From Austropuccinia psidii (Eukaryota > Basidiomycota > Pucciniomycetes > Pucciniales > Sphaerophragmiaceae), in the NCBI GenBank assembly GCA_023105745.1, contig JALGQZ010000003.1, positions 72,266,696-72,330,695 on the forward strand: a stretch of DNA of 64,000 nucleotides, given 5' to 3'. Position 1 is the first letter of the stretch; each line of letters begins with the position of its first letter. The position numbers and the translations under genes were made by a program. The notes beneath the pieces were generated by a model. It had not been told where the DNA came from. It ran no database searches and saw only the letters and a program-made list of their open reading frames with translations. Below, piece by piece: positions 56,576 to 64,000 of this stretch.

Positions 56576-59500
56576 GTGAAGATCATGTTGTGTTCAATGG
56601 TATTCACTGTTTTCCATCCAGACCACAATTGTGCATTCTGAATACTGGTGTCAAAAATTCTCTTCAATTTTTTGTTTTCTCTTCTCTCTCTGATATGTTT
56701 TACAGTATTCTCATTGATTCTGGTGTTACCAACTCATTAATTGCAAAGCAGTTTGTTCACAAGTATTCTTTGACCATGTCAGAACTCCCAGAGAAGATTC
56801 CCTTTATCATTCTTGACTCCTCAGAGTCTCCTTCTCTATTTGTGACTCACCATACTAAATATATGGTTGAGCTCCCTTCCTTTACAAGATTTGGATGGGA
56901 CTTTTTAGTCATTGATACTCCCAAGGGAGAAGGCCTCATATTGGTCTTTGACTTTCTCAATCATTTTGATCCATCGATTGATTGGAGGCAAGGGCTGACC
57001 ACCTTTAATGCTGATCATAAGGACTATTATGAACCTTCAAAATCTTTTAGTAATGACTTTTCTTCTGCCAAATCATGTGCAGCTCTGGTTGGTGATTCTA
57101 GAACACCACCATTTCCATCTTCTGTCCATATTCCTTCACTTAATTCCCATCAGTCATACTAACATCTAGAGATGAAGCCTTCAAAGAGATTCAAGATGCT
57201 GGAGAAGATAATTCTGTATCTTCACTTCATCTATTTTTTGGGAATATGGACCTTCCTCCTTAATCTTATCATGACTCCCTGGAGGATTTGTGGGATGAAG
57301 AGGAAGAGCCAGAAGAAATAGAAACCATGATGAAGGTTGCTCCTCCTGTCTATCACCAGTAATTGGATGTATTCTCCAAGGTGAAAGCAGAGAAACTTCC
57401 TCCTCACCGCACCTGTGATCATCATATTGGGCTGGAGGGGTCTCTACCTCCAGTTGGGGTGATCTACTCTTTATCAGACCAAGAGTCAGATACACTCAGG
57501 GCCTACATTTCAGAGAATGTAGAGAAAGGTTTCATCCGGCCAAGCTCCTCTTCAACAGGAGCACCTGTCCTCTTTGTCAAAAAGAAAGATGGTGGCCTCC
57601 ATTTGTGTGTTGATTACCGCAAACTCAATGCTGTTACTAGGAAGAACGAGTATCCTGTTCCTCCTATGAATCAGCTTCTTACTGTTTTCAATGGTTCTTC
57701 TATCTTCTCCAAGATTGATTTGCGTGGTGCATATAACCTGCTCATAATCAAGGAAGGTGATGAACATTTGACATGTTTTAGAACTAAATATGGCAGCTAT
57801 GAGTATTTGGTTATGCCATTTGGGCTCACCAATGCTCCTGCCTCTTTTCAAAACCTTGTCAATGATATCTTTTATTATCTTCTTGATATTTATGTTGTGG
57901 TTTATTTGGATTAAATTATGGTCTTTTCCAAGTCTGAAGAAGAACATGTCACTCATGTGTCCACTGTTCTTTCCAGACTCAGAGCCAATAGCCCCTTTGC
58001 TAAGGCCTTCAAGTGCCTGTTTCATGTTAATAGTGTAGAGTATTTGGGTTATGTTGTTTCTTCTGAAGGCCTCAAGATGGACCAAGCAAAAGTCCAGCAA
58101 ATTCTCAATTGGTCACCTCCAAGAAACCTCAAGGCTCTTCAATCATTCCTTGGCTTTGCCAGCTTTTAGTGCCGTTTCATCAAGAATTATTCAAAGAATA
58201 TTAGTTCACTCACAAGTTTCCTCAAGAAAGATTCCCATTTTCCTCTCAATGAGGAAGCTCTTCGACATTTTCATCAACTCAAAGAGGCATTCACCATTGC
58301 TACAATCCTTTCTCACTTTGATCCTTCTCTACCCACCATTGTAGAGACTGATGCTTCTGATTATGCATTGGGTGCTGTACTGAGTCAGATTTCTGACTCA
58401 GCAAAAAATCCCATTGCATTTGATAGCCGCAAGCGTCTCCCAGCTGAGCTCAATTATGAGATTCATGACAAGGAACTCCTTGGCATAGTCTGGGCTCTCA
58501 AGTGCTGGAGAGCTTTTCTCCTTTCTCTTTATTCCTCTTTTGAAGTCCTCACCAATCATTCCTCACTTCAATATTTTATGTAATCAAAGATTCTTACTTG
58601 CCGTCAAGCCCGCTGGGCTGAATTTCTCTCTGAATCCCATTTCTCAATAGCTTACCTCCCTGGCCACCTAGCCACCCTTCCAGATGCATTGTCACGTTGG
58701 GACAATGTTCACCCAGAGAGGGGGGAATATTTCATCAGCAAGAATCCAATGAATTATTAAAAAAATAAACAAGCAAGATGAAATTCAAGCCTCAAAATTC
58801 TTTTGCAGTCAAGGTGGAAGCATTTTCAAATTTGATTGAATTAATTCAGAAGTCATTATGGCAAGATTCTCAATATAAAAGTATCCTTCAAGATTTGGGT
58901 AAAGGTAAATCTGTCCAAGATTATTCTGTTGATTCCTCCTACCAACTTCTTCTGTTCAAAGATCAGGTGGTGGTCCCAAATGACCCCACAATACAACTCA
59001 GCATACTTCAAAAAAGGCATTACTCTCCTCTAGCTGGACACCCTGGCCAAGAAAAGACTCTCAAGCTTGTCAAGGGGGATTTCCACTGGTCCGGCATGAC
59101 TCAATTCACAAAGGATTATGTCTCATCCTATCAACAGTGGTCAAGAAACAAAAATATTCACCACAAGAAGTTTGGACTCCTCAAACCTCTTCCAATTCCC
59201 AATGGTCCTTGGATTTGTCTTTAAATGGATTTCATCACTCAATTGCCACTGTCCAATTCCTTTGACTCAATCCTCGTCATAGTGGACAGATTCTCAAAAA
59301 TGGCAGTTTTCATTCCAACAATGTCTTCAATAACTTCATTAGATTTGGCCCATTTATTCATCAAGAATATTTTCTCAAAGCATGGCCTTCCTTCAAGCAT
59401 TGTTAGTGATAGAGGTTCTCTTTTTGTTTCTTCCTTTTGGACTAATCCTTGTCAGCAGCTCAAGATTTAAAGAGATCTGTCAGCTTCTTACCATCCAGAA

Positions 59501-60292
59501 ACTGATGGACAGACAGAGAGGGTAAATCAGATACTAGAACAGTACCTTTGGATGTATGTCAGTTATCATCAAGATGATTGGAACACCTGGCTCCCTCTGG
59601 CTGAATTTTCCTACAATAACTCTGACCACTCTTCAACAAAAAAATCACCATTTTTCACTGTTTATGGAAGAGATCAACATTTTGACTCAGCTCACATTAC
59701 TCAAGATAATCCTGCTGGAAAGTTATAAAAAAAAATCTAATCAGTACAGCAAGATGTCAAGAGAGAACTTGAAGTTGCCATAAACAGGTTTAAGAGGTAT
59801 GCAGATAAAAGTAGAGCAAGTCCACCTGTTTTCAATCCTGGTGACATGATATGGCTTTCTTCCAAGAACATACAATCAACTAGAACCACCAAAAAACTTT
59901 CTGAAAGATGGTTTGGTCCTTTTCAAATCTTGAAGAAAGTCAGCACTCATGCCTACCACCTCAAGCTCCCATCTCAATGGAAGTCCATCCACCCAGTCTT
60001 CCATATTTCACTCTTAGATCCAGTAAAGACATTAACAATCCCAAATAGGCATCAAGGGTCTCCTCCTCCAATCATCATTGAAGAAGAAGAGGAATGAGAA
60101 GTCTCTCAAATACTGGACTTAAAGCTTAAGAGAGGAAAATTATGGTATTGGGTGGAATGGAAAGGTTTCAGTCAAGATTCAGAAAGATCCACTTGGGAAC
60201 CAACTGAAAACCTCAAGAATTGTCGTGAACTGGTTAAGGATTTTCATTCTTTATATCCTGGCAAGCCAGGACCCAATTCTTCAAGAGCTTGA
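56576..60292 (+). pseudogene. pol: A3 pol (protease to chromodomain, heavily broken)
   Basis: The whole pol order is recognisable. The protease has LIDSGVTN (about codon 42 from 56590). A frameshift lies near 57165, and TAA codons near 57262 and 57359. RT motifs follow, with the catalytic YLDD replaced by YLD-stop (TAA at 57912-57914). A TAG is at 58167-58169. RNase H (VETDASDYALG) ends in a TAA at 58581-58583. A frameshift near 58760, TAA codons at 59222-59224, 59468-59470 and near 59726, and a TGA at 60095-60097 break integrase. The integrase glutamate (GQTERVN) and chromodomain (YWVEWKGFSQDSERSTWEP) remain readable to the end at 60290-60292. No functional protein is possible. Confidence 0.9.
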
Positions 60293-61105
60293 TTTTTTAT
60301 GGTGCTTGGTGGGGAGAGGAATTACCAAAAGTAAGTCCCACTCCTGGTATGCACCTTTAGGGGTATTCTACTCTTTGCTGTTGTAAGCATCACCTTGGCC
60401 ACTTTGTGAGCACTCTGCAAATTTTGGACACAGATCTTTGGCCTCGCTTTCAACATCAATTCCAAAAATATGGCCATTTTTCACTTGGGAAAATGGACCA
60501 TTCATTTTTTCATTTCACTTCCAAGTCCTTCCAATTCCAAGTCATTCCTTCAATAAATTAATTTTCTTTTATGGCACTGGCGGGAGTGGTAATTACCAAA
60601 GGCAAGTTCCTCTCCTGGTATGCACTTCCCTGAGGGGTCTACAATCTGTCAAAACATCACCTTGGCCACTTTGTGAGCACCTGGAATTGAATTTTCCTTT
60701 CCAGGTCCTTGGCTAATTTCAAAATAAGTTATCAACCTCTGTGATGAAGATTGGAATCTCCTCAAGATTCATTTCGCTTTTATTTTTTATTTCCTTTTCT
60801 TATTTTCATTTTCATTCTTTTTTTTTTCATTTTTATTCTTTATTTTCATCTTTAATTTTCTCTTATCATGTCAAATTTCACGTCAAGATTATCATTCATT
60901 TCATTCATCATCAAATCTTGAAGCGAATGTCAAAAGAAGATCAAGCAAGTCCAACATCATATGCCAAAATTTTAATATCAGTATCAAATTCATTTTTCTG
61001 AAAAGAACTCCTCATTATACCTCTCTCAAAACTCTTTCCAGTAGCCTCAACAGGCTTCACCTTGTATTGGTGCTCAGGAGCTCACCATTTCAAGGTGGGG
61101 GGTAC
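60293..61105 (+). repeat. A3 3' UTR with duplicated block and polypurine tract
   Basis: Two copies of the family II block, about 60298-60420 and 60569-60690: ATGGTGCTTGGTGGGGA, AAGTAAGTCC, TCCTGGTATGCACC, ACCTTGGCCAC and TGTGAGCAC. Then follow a T-rich stretch and the polypurine tract AAGGTGGGGGGTAC (61092-61105). No gene is seen, in either direction, where A1 and A2 carry the antisense gene. Confidence 0.7.
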
Positions 61106-61361
61106 TGTCACAACCATGGAAATCCACCCCCTTGCACCTCAAAATGGCATATCCATGCCATATCCAATATATGGCAATTTGGCCATATCCATAATCATTG
61201 GCCAAATTGACCATTGTCATTTCTTATGGCATTAATGGTCATTTTGTCATCTGGGGCAAACCTGGCCCCTTCACCATCATCAAGCCATTCCAGGCTGTCT
61301 CTTTGCTTTTGAGAATCTTGGGTATTTTCCATACAACAGGGAAAATACAGCCCAAAAGCCT
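61106..61361 (+). repeat. A3 3' LTR, 5' fragment
   Basis: Starts TGTCACAACC immediately after the polypurine tract and is cut by F at 61362. The rest lies beyond the window. It resembles the other family II LTRs in the first ten bases only. Confidence 0.7.
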
Positions 61362-62125
61362 TGTCACAGGGGCTCTTCTAAAATGAAGAGGGCCTGGCAC
61401 TCAGTGAACAGACTTACTTATGGAGGGCTCAAAAGGAAATACTTAAATGATGAGAGTAATGGAGTAAGAGGATAAATTCCTAGTCATAAAATAATAAGTA
61501 TAAAAGATAAGAGAGACAAAGCAAAGCAATAATAAAGAGCCAACCACAAATAATCCTGAGTCACTGTTTCAACCTGTTCAGAAAAGAGAAAAGGGATTAA
61601 TAAGGATATGGCCACCAGGACTCTACTGAACAGGTGAGGGAAGGCTAAGACTAACTTAGTAAATAATAAAATAATATTCCAAAATTGAGAATAAAATAAT
61701 ATTAAATAATAAATCAACTATTTTAATTAACTGGGGGAAAAACCCCCAGGTGGGTGAAGAGGGGCTGGTATATGTGAGAAATACCAGCCTTGGAGTTTGA
61801 GTGTTGAGATACTTGTCTGTATGCTGGAAGAAGTTGGATGTGGGATTGAATCCTGTATTGGTGAATCCAATACAGGTTATACAGTCAATACAGGTATTTG
61901 CGCCTGTATTGATTACAGGCCTGTATTTGGTGAATCCTGTATTTGAGTCTTGCCTGTATGAAACTGTATTGAGGTTTGAAACTGTATTTGGATCTTGCCT
62001 GTATGAAAACTGTATTTGGAGAGTCTTGAATGAAACCCCCTTGCTGATTGGGTTTTGAAGGGTATCCATGATATAATAATTTGCTGATGATGATTGGAAA
62101 TGCCCCTGCCTCCTTGGCTGTGACA
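61362..62125 (-). repeat. 3' LTR of element F (764 bp)
   Basis: Plus-strand reading TGTCACAGGGGCTC...GGCTGTGACA. Closely related to the A2 LTR. Hairpins at 61373-61390 (same stem, loop TAAAAT), 61731-61749 and 61764-61788; dyad at 61852-61876. No gene is seen. Confidence 0.88.
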
Positions 62126-63286
62126 TTATCCCCCTCTTGAAAGTGGTGAGCTCTGAGCACCATAAGTATAGTGAGTCTTGATGAGCTTGCAATCAATTCA
62201 AACAGTTCTTTTCCCCAATTCCTTAAGATTTTCCCCTTAAAACTTCTTCTTCAATCAATACTCAAACCAATCTTCATTTCACTATTTGTAAGTATTTTCC
62301 CCTTGATTTTTGATTCTGAATTTCCTCTGTTTCATTCAAACTGCCTTCAATCTTCATAAAAATTCCTTTAATCTTGTCTTGAGTGTCTTCATCAACTTTT
62401 CTTGAGTCCTCATGGCTTTTGAAAGGTGGTTGATTTGAGTTTTTTGTCCCAAGACCACTTGAAATCATCATAATTCTGAATTTTAGAGTGTTGGCATAAG
62501 GTGGCCAACATTTGAAATTTTGGACCAAATGAGTAGTCCTGGCCAAAACCCTGAAAACGTGAATAAATGGGTTTTTTGGCCAATTTGCGCAAAAAATGCG
62601 CAAATATTCCATATTTGGCATAAATTGGTGAAAGTAATGAAAAAACTGAAATCTTGTGAAAAAATGGCCTCAAGGTGGGTTTTGGCCATTTTGCGCATTT
62701 TTGCGCAAAATGCACAAATATGCGCAAATGCGCAAAAATGCGCAAAGTGCGCAAATATGCCATATGTGGCATAACTGGTGAAAATGATGGAAAAACTGAA
62801 TTTTTGAGAGAAAATGGCCCAAAAGTGGGTTTTGGCCATTTTGCGCATTTTTGCGCATTTTGCGCAAAAATGCGCAAATGCGCAAATTTTGCGCAAAGTG
62901 CGCAAATGCGCAATTATAATGATTTTGGCCAAAAAGGCCTTTTGAAGGCTTTTGACAAGAAAAAAGGCCCTTTTGCGCAAAAATGCGCAAAAGTGCGCAA
63001 ATGCGCAAAATTGAGCAAAATGCGCCAATTACCCAATATGCACAAATAAGCATATTATGATAAGAATTGATGAAAAATGGCTGTTTTGATGTTTTGAGGT
63101 CTGATATGGCCAATTGTGCCAAAGTGCATATCTTGATGAAATTGGCCAATTGGGCCATTTTGAAACAGTTTCTTCTATGAAATTGATTTTTTTCTTGAAT
63201 ATCTTCTTCTTATCCCCTCCTTGACTGGTCAATTGCCATAAACACCTTGCTGATTGGGTTTTGGCTTTCAATTTTGATCTTGAGGA
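62126..63286 (-). repeat. F region between LTR and antisense remnant: expanded TGCGCA array
   Basis: After the polypurine tract (minus strand of 62126-62140) and a stretch shared with A2, about 20 TGCGCA motifs occur between 62585 and 63010. They fall in imperfect tandem units that begin with GGCCATTTTGCGCA and contain GGCATAA(A/C)TGGTGAAA. Opposed runs can pair into long hairpins. Frames across it (for example 62483-63028 minus, rich in CAFAHFC) are artefacts of the repeat. Confidence 0.65.
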
Positions 63287-63398
63287 ATGAGTTCAAGGCT
63301 GACATTCATATCTGACTCCACTGCCTCTGGTTCCCCGCCTTTTGTGATTTGGAGATGCCTTGGTTATAAAGTTGAAAGAAACCTTGAAGAAATTTTGA
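63287..63398 (+). pseudogene. Remnant of antisense Zn2Cys6-like gene in F
   Basis: Begins MSSRLTFISDSTASGSPPFV, like the first 20 residues of the A2 gene, then jumps to a match with the last 16 codons (EALKKF-type end, stop at 63396-63398). More than 1 kb, including the cysteine cluster and intron, is deleted. It confirms the gene position in a third copy. Confidence 0.75.
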
Positions 63399-64000
63399 TG
63401 AGGATTATCTGTAGCTGGTCTTTACCATTACTAGTGTTTGCTCTTGATTATTAAATAAATTCACTCCCCAAACAAGATATGGGAGTTATGATTGCTGCTT
63501 TTGAAACAAGAAATGAAAAATAAATCATACAAGTAAAAGAAAATAAAATAAAAAATAAAAAATAAAAAATAAAAATGAAAGAGAATTGAGAGAAAAAGAG
63601 AGTAAAGAAAGAAATAAGAAATGCCTGAGGGTTGTCCTTCTTGTGGTGAGTTGCTTGATTTTTGGCCAAAAGATTCTGAAAGATGAAATCAAGCATTTGA
63701 TGCTCACAGCGTGGCCAAGGTAATGTTTTTACAAGAATTAGACCCCTCAGGGATGCATACCAGGAGATGGAACTTACTTTCATAACTTCCACTCCCCACC
63801 AAGCACCATAAATGAAAATTGAAATATGCCATGAGATGAATTTGATAATGAATGTCTTGAAAGATAATTTATGGCATGATTAAAGAAAGAAGAGAAAATA
63901 AAAGAAAAGATTGGGCCATATCTTGATGAAAAGGTCCAAATCTTGAGGGTATGATGTTGCAAGGCCTTCTGAACCTGTCCAAAGAATTGACAAGTGCTCA
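63399..64000 (-). repeat. F 3' UTR, first repeat block and start of second
   Basis: Closely matches A2 16521-17100: an AT/GAAA-rich spacer, then the conserved block at about 63697-63813 and the beginning of the next copy at the window edge (GACAAGTGCTCA). No gene is seen. Confidence 0.65.

Larger units (their letters stand above)
55462..61361 (+). mobile_element. Element A3: oldest, decayed family II retrotransposon, 3' part
   Basis: Plus-strand element continuing the gag fragment at 13523-13630. It contains the rest of gag, pol, 3' UTR repeats, a polypurine tract and the first 256 bp of the 3' LTR, where F is inserted. Many stops and frameshifts show that it is the oldest element here. Unlike A1 and A2 it has no antisense gene between pol and the polypurine tract. 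Confidence 0.88.
61362..64000 (-). mobile_element. Element F: family II retrotransposon, 3' end, continues beyond window
   Basis: A 764-bp LTR of A2 type (minus orientation) at 61362-62125, then a polypurine tract, TGCGCA array, remnant antisense gene and 3' UTR repeats in the same order as A2. Pol would follow to the right, outside the window. The left flank ends AGCCT, the predicted duplicate. Confidence 0.85.

Noticed and set aside
55467..60292. RIP-type C-to-T decay of A3
   Set aside because: The stops I compared arise from mixed changes, including C-to-A and indels, without a clear C-to-T excess by eye; a dinucleotide index would be needed to decide.
61362..62125. A solo LTR in the A3 LTR
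   Set aside because: It is followed by a polypurine tract, array, antisense remnant and UTR block in the order of A2, so it is the 3' end of an element continuing past the window.
62585..63010. Regular short repeats resembling a CRISPR array
   Set aside because: Units are 6-15 bp with A-rich variable gaps, no fixed spacer length and a eukaryotic retrotransposon context; it is an imperfect minisatellite.
62410..63158. Long Cys/Ala/His/Phe-rich minus-strand frames in F (and 14828-15202 in A2)
   Set aside because: They are produced by the TGCGCA/AAAATG repeats, which happen to lack stops in several frames.
1..64000. tRNA, rRNA, telomeric repeats or Copia-type elements
   Set aside because: No cloverleaf, rRNA motif, telomere repeat or integrase-before-RT order was seen; all pol genes have RT before integrase.

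Overview
The whole 64 kb window is a nested stack of Ty3/Gypsy-type LTR retrotransposons. I found no host gene, tRNA, rRNA or CRISPR array. The AT-rich DNA, short GT-AG introns, chromodomain integrases and the style of the gag and pol proteins suggest a very repeat-rich rust fungus (Pucciniales). From memory the proteins most resemble those of the myrtle rust Austropuccinia psidii; I could not verify this.

Eight element copies can be delimited and assigned to two families. Family I (B, C, E and the more distant D) has one long gag-pol frame, LTRs starting TGTGAG and ending TTACA (about 1.8-2.0 kb; D about 1.4 kb ending TGACA), and a shared GGGGGCCTGGCCGTG block just after the 5' LTR. Family II (A1, A2, A3, F) has separate gag and pol frames joined at a -1 slippery site, and LTRs of about 762-764 bp (A3 known only from a fragment).

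Layout: E(+) 1-4680 (left part outside the window) sits inside the 5' LTR of D(+) 4681-13522. D sits in the gag of the oldest element, A3(+), whose remains are 13523-13630 and 55462-61361. A2(-) 13631-55461 is inserted in A3 gag (repeat GATTC). A2 pol is split by A1(-) 18102-28356 (repeat CAATA) and by B(-) 29824-51220 (repeat AAAGA). C(+) 38005-48702 is inserted in the leader of B (repeat CAAAT). F(-) begins at 61362 inside the 3' LTR of A3 and runs off the right edge. Nesting is up to four deep (A3 > A2 > B > C). LTR divergence by eye (C about 0.5%, B about 0.8%, A2 about 1.2%) agrees with the insertion order; A1 is the youngest (about one difference in 764 bp).

Coding state: B has an intact 1932-codon gag-pol. 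C, its close sibling, has one nonsense codon. A1 has intact gag and pol frames but has lost one zinc-ligand cysteine in gag and one in integrase. A2, A3 and D are decayed.

Two accessory gene systems stand out. (1) A1 and A2 carry, between pol and the 3' LTR and on the opposite strand, a spliced gene for a protein with a Zn2Cys6-type cysteine pattern, an acidic patch, a Ser/Pro-rich middle and a conserved helical C-terminus. It is absent from A3 and nearly deleted in F. Unusual CpG-containing repeats lie upstream of it. (2) B, C and D carry a second reading frame (+1 to gag) over the gag N-terminus. Predicted splicing removes the gag ATG and joins this frame to an upstream exon, with the same intron phase in the diverged copies.
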